Notes: a model not told the origin generated them from the sequence alone. 64,000 nucleotides of DNA from CAYIHX01 sp964363305 (GCA_964363305.1 CAYIHX010000013.1:16006-80005), one strand, 5' to 3'; shown: positions 17,504-26,795, numbered from the stretch's first letter. Numbers and translations: made by a program.

Positions 17504-18367
17504 ATGAAATTCCTTGCCTGGATCGCCTTCTTCATCGCAACCCCCGCCTTCGCCGATCGTGTCTACGTCGAAGCCACCCGAGGAGTAGGGGTCGATGCCG
17601 AGCTCGAGGCAACCACTACGGAACTCATCCGCTCGACCGTCACCGAAGACTCTGACCACGATCTCGTCAACAACAGCTCAGAGGCAGAAGACATTCTCAG
17701 ACCCAAGCTCATGAGACTCGGGGCCACCCTCATGCTCATCATCGAAAAAACACGCGGCGGAAAAATCGTATTCTCCTCGCAGCTCAAAGCCGCGCACGAG
17801 GACGAGCTCGACCTCATCGCCCAAAAACTCACTCGAGCAGTACTCGCTGAAAAAAAGCCCATAGCGAAAGAAAAAGTAAGCGAAGTGACCGAGACTCAAA
17901 CCGAAGAAGGCTTACATCGACGAAGCACGCGGCGGGGCTACTCCCTCGGGCTCGGACCCACCTTGCTCAACAATCTGAACGTGAGTGGCATCGGCATCAA
18001 ATTCAACGGTGGGATTTTTTGGGATCTCAACATCGCGATGCTGTCCATTCTCACTGACCTGAGTTGGCGGGACGATGCAATACTTCTCAGCGTCGGCCTC
18101 GGCGCGAAATATTTTATCACAGAAACCTGGGCCGCCCCCTACGTCGGCGGCGAGTTCGGCGTGGGCGCATCGCGAATCGGTCATACGGCATTACTTTCCG
18201 GCAGCTACTCGGCCGGCTTCGCCGGCGCCCTCGTCGCGGGTGTTCACCTCTTCAGAACCTCCTCCGTCAATTTCGAGATCGGTGCGCGCGTCGGACTCCT
18301 CTTCAGCGCGACGACACAGGGTCTACCCTTCGCGTCGAGCGTTGGAGTCGCCCTGCACTGGATGTAA
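17504..18367 (+). CDS. Exported beta-barrel-like protein
   Basis: The start at ATG 17504 gives a clear signal peptide (MKFLAWIAFFIATPAFAD). Residues up to about 125 resemble a soluble domain that handles a list of parameters (LIRSTVTEDSDHDLV, LMLIIEKTRGGKIVF), as in periplasmic TPR-free lipoprotein heads. The C-terminal 145 residues alternate in a beta-barrel pattern and end in an aromatic-rich strand (VGVALHWM), as in outer-membrane proteins. Function unknown. The convergent acsA stop lies 2 bp away. Confidence 0.72.
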   Translation: MKFLAWIAFFIATPAFADRVYVEATRGVGVDAELEATTTELIRSTVTEDSDHDLVNNSSEAEDILRPKLMRLGATLMLIIEKTRGGKIVFSSQLKAAHEDELDLIAQKLTRAVLAEKKPIAKEKVSEVTETQTEEGLHRRSTRRGYSLGLGPTLLNNLNVSGIGIKFNGGIFWDLNIAMLSILTDLSWRDDAILLSVGLGAKYFITETWAAPYVGGEFGVGASRIGHTALLSGSYSAGFAGALVAGVHLFRTSSVNFEIGARVGLLFSATTQGLPFASSVGVALHWM

Positions 18368-18369
18368 GA

Positions 18370-20400
18370 CTACTCTTCTTCCTTCTGAAGAGCCGCAATG
18401 GCTCCGAAATCCTCGAGCGTCGAAGTGTCCCCCTGAATCTTCCCGGCCGTGGCCAACTCACGCAAAAGACGTCGCATAATCTTTCCAGAACGAGTTTTCG
18501 GGAGTGCTTCGGCGAGCCGAATATCATCAGGGCGGGCGATCGCGCCGATTTCGCGCACGACATGAGCCTTCAGGTCGCCTTCGATTTTCAGAACATCCCG
18601 TCGAACCTCTACCGGCACGCTGCTCTTCAACGTGACAAACGCCACCAACGCCTGACCCTTGAGCTCATCGGGCCTTCCGACAACCGCCGCCTCGGCAACG
18701 TAAGGATGAGAAACCAGAGCACTCTCGACTTCCATAGTGCCCAGCCGATGGCCGCTGACATTCAATACGTCGTCGACTCGGCCCATGCACCAGATATAGC
18801 CCTCCTCATCCCTCCGAGCCCCGTCTCCCGTGAAATAAATCGGTTCCTTAAACTCTGAAAAATAGGTCTTCTGAAATCGGGCTGGATCGCCATGAATAGT
18901 GCGTGCCATCGAAGGCCATGGCTTGCGGATGACGAGAAGGCCCCCGGAGCCCAGCGGCACGCTAGCCCCGGCTCGATCGACCACATCGACCTCGTAGCCT
19001 GGCAAAGGAAGCGTCGCGGAGCCCGGCGTCGTTGGGGTATCTTGTGGGAGAGGCGAAATAACAATTGAGCCCGTCTCAGTCTGCCAAAAAGTATCGACGA
19101 TCGGGCAGCGTTCGCCTCCCACGTTTCGGTGATACCACATCCACGCCTCCGGATTGATCGGCTCACCGACGGACCCCAGCAACCGCAAAGAAGAAAGATC
19201 ACGCGAAGCCGTATATTCCTCGCCCATTTTCATAAAGGCGCGGATCGCCGTCGGAGCGGTGTACAGGATTGAAATCTTGTGACGTTCGATCATCGCCCAG
19301 AAACGATCTGGCGTCGGGGTTGTAGGCGCGCCTTCGTACATGAAGACCGTCGCGCCAGCGGCGAGCGGCCCGTAGACCACGTAGGTGTGGCCAGTAATCC
19401 AGCCGATATCAGCAGTGCACCAGTAGAGATCTGCTGGCTTCAGATCGAACACCATGCGACAGCTTCTCAAAGCGCCTGTCAGGTAGCCCCCCGTGGTATG
19501 AACGATGCCCTTCGGCTTGCCCGTCGTACCGCTGGTATAAAGGATGAATAGCGGATGCTCAGCCTCGAGCGCCTCGGGATAACCCAACGTCCCGAGCCGA
19601 CCGTGCGGGACGGACTGAAGCAACTCGTGCCAGTCATGCCGGAGAACGGTGCTCCCGTCGCTCCCAGCCTGAACCGCCGCCCTCGAGTAAGAGCGATCCG
19701 CAGGGGGGCATACCCGTCCGGCTTGATCCCTTTTTAAGGTAATGACCGTTCTTACCGACGGAGTCGAGAGCAATGCTTTTTCGACCTGGGGGAGAAGCTC
19801 GACCTTCGAACCCTTACGAAATCCGAAATCGGCAGTGATCACTGCCACAGCTTGGGCGTCGAGCATGCGGTCTTTGAGTGCCTCGGCACTGAAGCCGCCG
19901 AAAATCACCGTATGGGTCAATCCAATCCGCGCACAGGCCAACATGGCCACCGCCGCTTCAGGAACAAGAGGCAAATAGATCGCCACCGTCTCGCCCTTCT
20001 TCAGACCCAAAATTCTCAATCCGGCGGCCAGGCGCTCCACCTGGGTATGCAGCTCGCGATAGGTCCAGGTTTGCACCTCGCCCGGCTCACTTTCCCAAAC
20101 GATGGCAGCCTTGTGGGGCTGATCGGAGAGATGGCGATCGACACAATTCACGCTCGCGTTCAGTTTCCCATCACTGAACCATTTCGCGCTCGGAGGATTC
20201 CATTCTAATTTTTTTTGAAACGGCCGGTCCCAGCGCAACTCTCGCGCAGCATCGGCCCAGTATTCCTCGAAATTTCTGGCAGCCTGAAGGCGCCACTCCT
20301 GAATCTGCGCGGACCCGATCCTGGCGCCTGATAAAAATTGCTTCGATGGTGGAAACTTTCGGTTCTCTTGCAGGCCAACAGTCAAATTCGTGGAGCTCAT
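18370..20400 (-). CDS. acsA: Acetate--CoA ligase (acetyl-CoA synthetase)
   Basis: A 676-residue ANL-superfamily enzyme that activates acetate to acetyl-CoA through acetyl-AMP. It has the N-terminal Acs domain (NFEEYWADAARELRW), the P-loop-like YTSGTTGKPKG, DIGWITGHTYVVYGPL, the adenylation motif FTGDGARRDEEGYIWCMGRVDD, and the C-terminal KTRSGKIMRR whose Lys is catalytic and a target of acetylation control. The length is typical of Acs. It could assimilate acetate or the acetyl units made by the leucine pathway. Confidence 0.95.
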   Translation of the reverse strand: MSSTNLTVGLQENRKFPPSKQFLSGARIGSAQIQEWRLQAARNFEEYWADAARELRWDRPFQKKLEWNPPSAKWFSDGKLNASVNCVDRHLSDQPHKAAIVWESEPGEVQTWTYRELHTQVERLAAGLRILGLKKGETVAIYLPLVPEAAVAMLACARIGLTHTVIFGGFSAEALKDRMLDAQAVAVITADFGFRKGSKVELLPQVEKALLSTPSVRTVITLKRDQAGRVCPPADRSYSRAAVQAGSDGSTVLRHDWHELLQSVPHGRLGTLGYPEALEAEHPLFILYTSGTTGKPKGIVHTTGGYLTGALRSCRMVFDLKPADLYWCTADIGWITGHTYVVYGPLAAGATVFMYEGAPTTPTPDRFWAMIERHKISILYTAPTAIRAFMKMGEEYTASRDLSSLRLLGSVGEPINPEAWMWYHRNVGGERCPIVDTFWQTETGSIVISPLPQDTPTTPGSATLPLPGYEVDVVDRAGASVPLGSGGLLVIRKPWPSMARTIHGDPARFQKTYFSEFKEPIYFTGDGARRDEEGYIWCMGRVDDVLNVSGHRLGTMEVESALVSHPYVAEAAVVGRPDELKGQALVAFVTLKSSVPVEVRRDVLKIEGDLKAHVVREIGAIARPDDIRLAEALPKTRSGKIMRRLLRELATAGKIQGDTSTLEDFGAIAALQKEEE

Positions 20401-20491
20401 AGCTCCCTAGCCTACAAAGAGAAGGGCTCGCGGCCAACCCTAGAACGGGGATGACGCGCGAGCCCAGTCGGATTTGGGGGGCGTTTGGGGG

Positions 20492-20644
20492 TTAATTTTG
20501 CTGGTTCTGAATACTCCATGACCAGCCCCACGCCGAGAGATCTCGGCCCGCCTCGTCAGGGGCTGTAATGATTCCCCATCCTGCGAGCATCAGGCCGCTC
20601 GCGGCTAATACGCCCATCACGGAATCTAAGAATCGCTTTTTCAT
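20492..20644 (-). CDS. Small single-pass membrane or exported protein (50 residues)
   Basis: A start at ATG 20644, preceded by a GGGAG ribosome-binding site, gives a 50-residue protein. It has a basic N-terminus (MKKRFLD), one hydrophobic helix (VMGVLAASGLMLAGWGIITA) and a Trp-rich tail (WGWSWSI). No family is recognised. It lies between acsA and the FecR-like gene, behind that gene's terminator, so it probably has its own promoter. Confidence 0.5.
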   Translation of the reverse strand: MKKRFLDSVMGVLAASGLMLAGWGIITAPDEAGRDLSAWGWSWSIQNQQN

Positions 20645-20732
20645 ATCTGGGTACTCCCTTCGGCTTTCGGGCTGGCCACCTCGGCCAGTCGTGCTTGCCC
20701 ATAGAGCAACCACCATGCCAGGCCAAAGCCCA

Positions 20733-20772
20733 TAAAAGAGCCCCGGCAGCGGCTAAATGCCACTACCGGGGC
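20733..20772 (-). terminator. Intrinsic terminator of the FecR-domain gene
   Basis: On the reverse strand a hairpin of about 14 bp (7-bp GC-rich outer stem GCCCCGG/CCGGGGC, then a wobble-containing inner stem and a 5-nt loop) is followed by TCTTTTA. It lies 28 bp downstream of the FecR-like stop codon. Confidence 0.8.
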
Positions 20773-20799
20773 GAAAGGAACCTACGCATCGGTGCGAAA

Positions 20800-21843
20800 C
20801 TACTCTACCGACTTGAAATACTGCTCGTAAACACCGTTCTCGAGGTTTTCGAGCTCGCTACGCGACGGTTTTCCGCGAGCTGGCGCCATCGGAGCCTCTT
20901 TCTTGATAACCTCGACCGCCCGTCCCTGAATCTCAACGGCAGACATCGTAGGATTCGCCTGCAACTGCGCAAACAGTTTTGGATCTTCTTTTTTGATGTC
21001 AGTCATGGTGGCCTCTACGGCCTTTTTCTCAAGAGTCGCCAACTGTACCGCAAGCTTGTCGTCCTTCTTCACTTCGTCAGCGATCGCCACCTTCACTTCG
21101 CTGGATTTCTGGATAGCGGACAAGGCCTGCTGCGTGGTTTGCCGAAGCGCGATAACTGGCTCGGGAATCTGTGCCGGAGCCTCCACTCCTGAGCCCTTCT
21201 TCTCGACGGCTTTTTCCGCCTTAGGGGCTATAGGCGCCGGAGGCGGCACCTCCGCCGAAAAACCGGCTTTCACCGGAATCGATTTCGCTTTCTGCTCCGG
21301 CCCCTGCACGGCCACCTCGCCGCGAATAACCGAAATTTCAGTTCCTGCATTCGGACCGGCCCCACCGTCGGCGACAAAAAAATCCGTCCCTCGCACTCCC
21401 ATGGTCGCCGAACGCGTGCGCACGGTCAGCTTTGAGCGCGGTCCACCCTTGGCCACCATGGCCCGCACCTTGCCGTACATCAAATTGAGATCCGGCTTGG
21501 CATCAGCCCCGCTACCGTCCTTCGACCACTTCACGCGGTAGGCGCTCCCACCGGAGAGCGTGAGCTGGTCGCCGTTATCATAAAGCACTCTGGCTTTAGA
21601 ACCGGGTGAGGTACGAACAATGTTTCCCTGCTCGACGCGATCACCCGGATGCGCCTCGTTCACTGAAAAATATTCCCCCTCATAGAGCGCATGAGGAGCG
21701 GGGCCCTGAATGGCCTTTCCTGGATGCGAAAAAATTTTAACGTCGCCCTCGACCTGGGCCAACGTCCCTACCTGATCTCCAGCTGCCCAACCCATGGCCG
21801 GAGCAAACACCACACTCATCAAAGAAATTAAAAAAACTCTCAT
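20800..21843 (-). CDS. FecR-domain periplasmic protein
   Basis: A 347-residue exported protein with a signal peptide (cleavage near GWAAG). A FecR domain spans roughly residues 60-170 (GNIVRTSPGSKARVLYDNGDQLTL, TVRTRSATMGVRGTDFFV). The C-terminal half is a Lys/Glu/Ala-rich helical region with a proline-rich linker (EVPPPAPIAPK). FecR domains of this kind bind in the periplasm or cell wall; no sigma factor or TonB receptor is nearby, so iron sensing is not implied. It has its own terminator. Confidence 0.85.
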   Translation of the reverse strand: MRVFLISLMSVVFAPAMGWAAGDQVGTLAQVEGDVKIFSHPGKAIQGPAPHALYEGEYFSVNEAHPGDRVEQGNIVRTSPGSKARVLYDNGDQLTLSGGSAYRVKWSKDGSGADAKPDLNLMYGKVRAMVAKGGPRSKLTVRTRSATMGVRGTDFFVADGGAGPNAGTEISVIRGEVAVQGPEQKAKSIPVKAGFSAEVPPPAPIAPKAEKAVEKKGSGVEAPAQIPEPVIALRQTTQQALSAIQKSSEVKVAIADEVKKDDKLAVQLATLEKKAVEATMTDIKKEDPKLFAQLQANPTMSAVEIQGRAVEVIKKEAPMAPARGKPSRSELENLENGVYEQYFKSVE

Positions 21844-21923
21844 CCATCCTCCTTGCGCGAAGCACGAAAACCGTGAAGAATATTTAAGGAATCAAACTTT
21901 AAGAATCCAGGAGAACACCCCGA

Positions 21924-22655
21924 GTGTCCAGCACAAGCTTCCGTAAATTCGTGTCCACCCTTCTACTCAGTTCCATGAGCATGACGCAGGCTTACGCCGC
22001 CGATCTCGACTACCCCGAGCTGCAAGTCACCCCCCGCGCGAGCGAAAGGCTCGAAATGGAGGCAAAGGACGAACGGGGTAATGCATGGCTCATGCATCTC
22101 CCCGTTCAGCTCGGATCCGTTGGATTATTGACGGGAAGCTTCATCATGCTGGCGGATAGGGCCAATCAAAGCAATTCAACCTATCCCCTGTGGGCCATCC
22201 CCATGGGTATCGGAGGAGCCTGGCTCGGGTTGACCGTCGGCCTCGCCGCCGCCTACCGCCCCTACGCTTCCGGAACTGAAAAGATCAGTGCCATGCCAAG
22301 GAAAAGCCGTCGCGACGAGCTGCTGCGTGAACGCATGGCGGAAGAACGACTGGAAGCAACCTCGGCCCTGGCCTGGCGCCTTACCATTCTTTCTTCGGTC
22401 ACCCAGTTCATTGGGGGCGGCGCCCTCGTGGCTCTCAACCGGCCGGGCTCGGCCGCATTTTTTGCTGGGGCCGGGGCAGCAGCGCTTTCCTTCGTGCCTT
22501 TTATATTTCAATACGGCTGGATTCGAACCAACTCCGAACAGCACGACTATAAGAAACGCATCTACGGCCCCATCGCGAGTGCGACGATCCTTCCGGAACC
22601 TGGCATTTCTCGCATCAGCCTTGCCCCCGGAATGCAGCTCAGTTTCGCGTTTTAG
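21924..22655 (+). CDS. Exported/membrane protein with three or four hydrophobic segments
   Basis: A 243-residue protein with a signal-like N-terminus (TLLLSSMSMTQAYAAD). Hydrophobic stretches follow around VQLGSVGLLTGSFIML, IPMGIGGAWLGLTVGLAAAY, LTILSSVTQFIGGGALVALN and AAFFAGAGAAALSFVPFIF, with a basic loop (PRKSRRDELLRERM) between them. Function unknown. It is divergent from the FecR-domain gene over 80 bp, and its 3' end overlaps the convergent repeat-protein gene by 17 bp. Confidence 0.7.
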   Translation: MSSTSFRKFVSTLLLSSMSMTQAYAADLDYPELQVTPRASERLEMEAKDERGNAWLMHLPVQLGSVGLLTGSFIMLADRANQSNSTYPLWAIPMGIGGAWLGLTVGLAAAYRPYASGTEKISAMPRKSRRDELLRERMAEERLEATSALAWRLTILSSVTQFIGGGALVALNRPGSAAFFAGAGAAALSFVPFIFQYGWIRTNSEQHDYKKRIYGPIASATILPEPGISRISLAPGMQLSFAF

Positions 22656-23472
22656 AAGTCTGACCACTCGGAATCGTGAGAGCCATCTTGCGCGCAAACG
22701 AAAAGGCCTCGTCAGCAGCTAGCCCAAGGCCCTTCGTGCTCATGGCATATTTGAAAGCACTGACGAAGTTGTCCGTCGCATCAGGGCCCGCAATGGCCAC
22801 TTCTTCCGCGATCTCCAAAGCACGCCCCGTGGTCGTCCCGACGCCTCGTTTCGCATCGCGAGCAAAGTGAAATACCCGAATGAAGTCGGAAGCCACCCCA
22901 CCATTAGCGATTTCCGATTTCTTGGCGATCCGCGCCGCCAGAACTCCGCACACCCCTTTAGGAAGGTCCAGGCCCCGCTCCTTCATGCAAAATTCGACGA
23001 CCTTTCGGAAATCATCGTACGCCCAGGCCGACTCCCCGGCGAACTGCACCGAAAGTTCACGGGCAAGGCGCATCGAGTTCATGAGATCGAGATCCAGCCC
23101 ATCCTCCAAGAACGCCAGACGAAAGATGCCCACGAAAGACCGCGCCTCCCCTTCCGACCGGGCCGCCAGCTCGCGAGCCGTATTCAACGCATCCTTGCCA
23201 CTCAGGCCCGCCTTAAGCAAAGTCTGAGCAACCGAAATAAATCTTCGGGCGGACCCCGTGCAGGAGCGCGCAACGTCGTCCGCCGTCTTCCGTGCATCCG
23301 CCTCCGGGAGACTAAACTCCTTGACCGAGCGAAGATACTCCAGAACTGAAACAAACTCCCGCGTCGCGCTGCAGGCCCGGTCGCCGTAGCTTTGCGCGAT
23401 ATTCCCAAATGCGAACCCACTGAAAAACAGGCATCCGACTACCAACCCAAGAACTAATTTCCTACCCGCCAT
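22639..23472 (-). CDS. Exported helical-repeat protein in the spermidine/putrescine-type transporter operon
   Basis: A 277-residue protein with a signal peptide (LVLGLVVGCLFFSGFAFG). The mature part consists of about six degenerate repeats of roughly 40 residues with the pattern A..FV.VF..A...GL.L..A...AR.LA. Examples are ARRFISVAQTLLKAGLSGKDALNTARELA, ARSFVGIFRLAF and TDNFVSAFKYAM. Alpha-solenoid-like stacking is likely. It overlaps the permease stop by 19 bp and is the last gene of that operon. It has no likeness to a substrate-binding protein. Confidence 0.75.
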   Translation of the reverse strand: MAGRKLVLGLVVGCLFFSGFAFGNIAQSYGDRACSATREFVSVLEYLRSVKEFSLPEADARKTADDVARSCTGSARRFISVAQTLLKAGLSGKDALNTARELAARSEGEARSFVGIFRLAFLEDGLDLDLMNSMRLARELSVQFAGESAWAYDDFRKVVEFCMKERGLDLPKGVCGVLAARIAKKSEIANGGVASDFIRVFHFARDAKRGVGTTTGRALEIAEEVAIAGPDATDNFVSAFKYAMSTKGLGLAADEAFSFARKMALTIPSGQTSKTRN

Positions 23473-24281
23473 CTTGCTGCGCCTCCCATGCGCGAACCAA
23501 CAAACATCACCACAAAAGTGAAAGCCACCAAAAGAGTCGACAACGCGTTGACCTCCGGGCTCACTCCAAATTTAATCATGGAATAGATCTTCAGGGGAAG
23601 TGTGTCAGCTCCTGCTCCCGAAACGAAAAAGGTAATAAGAAAATCGTCAAACGAAAGAGTGAAGGCCATCACGCCTCCCGAAAAGATGGCCTGCCCAATC
23701 AACGGGAAGGTCACACGCCAGAAAATCTGAGCTGGCGTGGCGCCGAGATCCAGCGCCGCCTCGTCCAAGGACGAGTCGAGCTCCCCGAGGCGGGTCATCA
23801 CATTGATGATGACGTATGACACGCTAAAAGTCACATGAGCCAAAACCACGGAAAACACCCCGAGCGAAATCCGAAGGGCCACAAACCAGACCAGAAGCGC
23901 AAGACCGAGCACGATCTCGGGCATGATGAGAGGAAAGTGAGTCAGGACTTTAAACGCCCCCCGACCGGGCCACCGAAACTTCGTCGCGGCATATGCGGCC
24001 ATCGTCCCTAATACGCATGAAACGGTGGTACTCAGGAACGCGATCCAAAGGCTTAAAGCGCAAGCATCAAGAATCGATTCATTCGTCAGAAGCTTTCGGT
24101 ACCAGTGCAGCGTCCACACCTCCGGCGAACCCGGCCCAGCGGTGGATCCCCGAAAAGAAAACGTCACTAAAGTGATCAGGGGAACGTACATGAGCAGAAA
24201 AGCAAACAACGTCACACCCCAGACTTTCCGCGACGGACGCGGCCTGGCTCTCTCATCTGAGCGCTCTCTAGATTGCGCCAT
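23454..24281 (-). CDS. potC: ABC transporter permease, PotC type
   Basis: A 275-residue inner-membrane permease with about six TM helices. The EAA loop EAALDLGATPAQIFWRVTFPLI contacts the ATPase. Closest in layout to PotC/YdcV of the spermidine/putrescine family. Its start overlaps the upstream permease gene by 14 bp, consistent with an ATPase-PotB-PotC operon. The actual substrate could be a polyamine, an amino-alkylphosphonate or thiamine. Confidence 0.9.
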   Translation of the reverse strand: MAQSRERSDERARPRPSRKVWGVTLFAFLLMYVPLITLVTFSFRGSTAGPGSPEVWTLHWYRKLLTNESILDACALSLWIAFLSTTVSCVLGTMAAYAATKFRWPGRGAFKVLTHFPLIMPEIVLGLALLVWFVALRISLGVFSVVLAHVTFSVSYVIINVMTRLGELDSSLDEAALDLGATPAQIFWRVTFPLIGQAIFSGGVMAFTLSFDDFLITFFVSGAGADTLPLKIYSMIKFGVSPEVNALSTLLVAFTFVVMFVGSRMGGAARWRVGN

Positions 24282-25119
24282 CGAATTCCTCCGAGTTTCT
24301 CAGATAGACGACCAATGAAACCATCACGGTGACAATCAGGATAAGTGCCAGGGCCGCGCCAAATGGCCAATCACGGGTCTTCAGAAACTGCTCTGAAATG
24401 AGATTGCCAATCATCATTACCCGCGCGCCCCCGAGCAGATCGGGAATAATGAACTCCCCGAGCGCCGGTGTGAAAACCAATATGAAACCGGTCACCATGC
24501 CCCGCCGAGTGAGAGGAAACAAAACCCGCATCACCATCTGCCCACTCGAGGCACCAAGATCCCGCGCGGCTTCAAGTAGGGAAAAATCGAATTTCTCGAG
24601 CGCCACGTAAAGGGGAAGAACGGCAAACGGCAAATAGTTCGTCACCATCCCGAGCCAAACGGCAAGCGACCCGTTCAGAAAGCTCACCGGCTCGACCGAG
24701 AGACCCAGCGCGACTGCGAGCCAACTGATTGGCCCATGCTCAGACAGAACCACCTTGATGGCGTAAACCCGGATCACAAAATTGGTCCAAAAAGGAAGAA
24801 CCACAAGGCCCATCAGGAGCGGCCGAAGGCAGGCCGGCGCCGTCGCCATGGCATAGGCCAGTGGATAACCGATCAAAAGGCAGGAAAGCGCCGTAAAAAA
24901 AGCCAATTTCAGGCTGTTGAAAAAAATCCGAAGATAAAGCCAGTCCCCCGCGCGGATGTAATTTTCGAAGGAATATTCAAAAACAATTCCTCCATACATC
25001 CCCTTCTGGGCAAAACTATAGACCACCACGAAGCCAAGCGGGATCAGCAAAAACCAAAGCAACCAACCGATTGCCGGCAACGCGATCGAGGGGGGAAACC
25101 GCCGATTCGCCTGAAACAT
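24268..25119 (-). CDS. potB: ABC transporter permease, PotB type
   Basis: A 283-residue permease when started at ATG 25119 (MFQANRRF), 4 nt after the ATPase stop codon. A start at 25167 would run 16 residues back into the ATPase gene. It has about six TM helices and the EAA loop EAARDLGASSGQMVMRVLFPL. The PotB-like N-terminal portion contains FSFENYI-type residues (VFEYSFENYIRAGD). It pairs with the PotC-type permease. Confidence 0.9.
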   Translation of the reverse strand: MFQANRRFPPSIALPAIGWLLWFLLIPLGFVVVYSFAQKGMYGGIVFEYSFENYIRAGDWLYLRIFFNSLKLAFFTALSCLLIGYPLAYAMATAPACLRPLLMGLVVLPFWTNFVIRVYAIKVVLSEHGPISWLAVALGLSVEPVSFLNGSLAVWLGMVTNYLPFAVLPLYVALEKFDFSLLEAARDLGASSGQMVMRVLFPLTRRGMVTGFILVFTPALGEFIIPDLLGGARVMMIGNLISEQFLKTRDWPFGAALALILIVTVMVSLVVYLRNSEEFDGAI

Positions 25120-25123
25120 CACC

Positions 25124-26311
25124 TCATCCTCCGATCGCCGAGACGACGGCCACCGAACCCGCCACACCCACGGCCGAAGAGGCCGCGAGCGCCGGATGCG
25201 CGATCGTCTGGGTCGAAAGAACCAGACAATCCTCAGGGGACCACGCCACGAAAACCTTGTCGCCAGACTGAAAGGTCTTCCGCGCAGTCATCGCTGTGTT
25301 GGGCTGGATGATGATAATAGGAGGCAATTGGCTATCGCGGGGTTGCACAAAAAACTGAGTCGTAGGGCCCAGGTACAAGGAATCCTTCAAAACCCCATCG
25401 ATCGAATTTTGCTCGGGACCGGGTGCACTTTTCAAAACCTTCAACTTCTCTGGTCGCACCAGAACCTGCACCTTTTCTCCGATCACCACTCCAGGCAACG
25501 GTCGCATCCCATCTCGGGAAGGCCGAACCATCAGGGGGCGCCTGAATGACCCGGTCACGTCGACCGCATCAGGTTTCACCTCCTTGACCTCCCCTTCGAA
25601 CAGATTCATTGAACCGATGAAAGAGGCCACGAACGGACTTTTGGGATATTCGTAAATCTCTTGAGGGGTCCCAACCTGCTCAACCACCCCGTGATTCATC
25701 ACCGCGATTCGATCTGAAAGCGTCAGCGCTTCCTCCTGGTCGTGCGTTACGAAAATAAACGTATTTCCTAACCGACGCTGAAGATCCCGCAACTCGATCT
25801 GCATCTGCTGGCGAAGCTTCAGATCTAATGCAGAGAGCGGCTCATCCAACAACAAGATCTTCGGGCGATTGACCAAGGCCCGGGCCAACGCCACTCGCTG
25901 TTGCTGGCCGCCTGAAAGAGTTTCTATATTTCGATGGCCGAGTGATTGCATCTGAACCAGGGAGAGCGCCTCATCCACCCGAGTGCGAAGCTCCTGACCT
26001 CGAACGCCCTTCACCCTCAGGCCAAAGGCCACATTCTCCCAAATGTTCAGATGAGGAAACAATGCATAGCGCTGAAAGACCAAGTTAAAGTGGCGCTCGT
26101 GAGCGGGACGATGATCGATCCGAGTCCCATCGAGATGAATCTCCCCGGCCGAGAGGGACTCCAGCCCTCCGATCATCCGAAGAAGGGTCGTCTTCCCGCA
26201 GCCGCTCGGGCCCAGCAATGAAAAGAACTCGCCCGAGTGAATCGTCAAATTCAGAGGCTTCAAAGCCTCGATTCCGGCAAAAGCTTTACGGACACCTTTT
26301 AGCTCGAGCAT
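25124..26311 (-). CDS. potA: ABC transporter ATP-binding protein, PotA type
   Basis: A 395-residue ATPase from ATG 26311 (MLELKGVRKAF). Motifs are Walker A GPSGCGKTT, Q-loop, signature LSGGQQQR, Walker B ILLLDEPLSALD and the switch His in FVTHDQEEA. A C-terminal TOBE regulatory domain is followed by an unusual Ala/Val-rich tail of about 30 residues. It is the first gene of the transporter operon, with a terminator separating it from HU. No PotD-like binding protein gene occurs in this window. Confidence 0.93.
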   Translation of the reverse strand: MLELKGVRKAFAGIEALKPLNLTIHSGEFFSLLGPSGCGKTTLLRMIGGLESLSAGEIHLDGTRIDHRPAHERHFNLVFQRYALFPHLNIWENVAFGLRVKGVRGQELRTRVDEALSLVQMQSLGHRNIETLSGGQQQRVALARALVNRPKILLLDEPLSALDLKLRQQMQIELRDLQRRLGNTFIFVTHDQEEALTLSDRIAVMNHGVVEQVGTPQEIYEYPKSPFVASFIGSMNLFEGEVKEVKPDAVDVTGSFRRPLMVRPSRDGMRPLPGVVIGEKVQVLVRPEKLKVLKSAPGPEQNSIDGVLKDSLYLGPTTQFFVQPRDSQLPPIIIIQPNTAMTARKTFQSGDKVFVAWSPEDCLVLSTQTIAHPALAASSAVGVAGSVAVVSAIGG

Positions 26312-26349
26312 GTAGAGCAAATCTATTGAATGTAGCTCTCGGAGCCAAC

Positions 26350-26388
26350 CAAAAAACAAACTGGGCGCCTCTTACGAGGCGCCCAGTT
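26350..26388 (-). terminator. Intrinsic terminator downstream of the HU gene
   Basis: A 12-bp perfect inverted repeat (arms 26360-26371 and 26376-26387) with a TTAC loop is followed on the reverse strand by a T-rich run (tttgtttttt). It lies 30 bp after the HU stop and before potA. Confidence 0.9.
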
Positions 26389-26416
26389 TGAAAATATCAA
26401 AACGAAAGAGCCGCTC

Positions 26417-26689
26417 TTAACGAACGGCGTCTTTGAACTCACGACCGGCGCGGAACTTAGGCACCGTCATGGCAGGGATCTTAATTTCCTTGCCCGTCTG
26501 TGGATTACGTCCCGTACGCGCCTTGCGCTTCGCCTTCGTAAAAGTTCCGAAGCCAATCAGGGTGACATCTTCGCCCTTCTTGACGCTCTTTCTGATCGCA
26601 TCGAGAGCCGTATTGATGGCCATCTCGGTGTCCGTCTTCGTGAGCTTTGCTACCTTCGCTACCGCTTCAATCAACTGTGCCTTATTCAT
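26417..26689 (-). CDS. HU family nucleoid-associated DNA-binding protein
   Basis: A 90-residue histone-like protein with the full HU fold: N-terminal helices (MNKAQLIEAVAKVAKLTK), GFGTF in the beta-hinge, the DNA-minor-groove arm ARTGRNPQTGKEIKIPA and the C-terminal helix FRAGREFKDAVR. It binds and bends DNA. It is a single-gene unit with its own terminator. Confidence 0.97.
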   Translation of the reverse strand: MNKAQLIEAVAKVAKLTKTDTEMAINTALDAIRKSVKKGEDVTLIGFGTFTKAKRKARTGRNPQTGKEIKIPAMTVPKFRAGREFKDAVR

Positions 26690-26795
26690 TTTTCAGTATT
26701 CTCCATTGTACTGACACTACCTTGTGTTTTTTCCAACGAGCCGGGTTTCCCCGCACACAAACCGGATGATGAACAAGGAACTGTGCACTGTCAAC

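Noticed and set aside
18064..18858. A 264-codon open frame on the + strand across the 3' parts of the exported barrel gene and acsA
   Set aside because: It is antisense to acsA for most of its length, has an Arg-rich composition typical of shadow frames in GC-rich DNA, and shows no domain.
20424..20465. A 9-bp inverted repeat upstream of acsA
   Set aside because: The loop is 24 nt and there is no T run, so it is a weak candidate for either a terminator or an operator.
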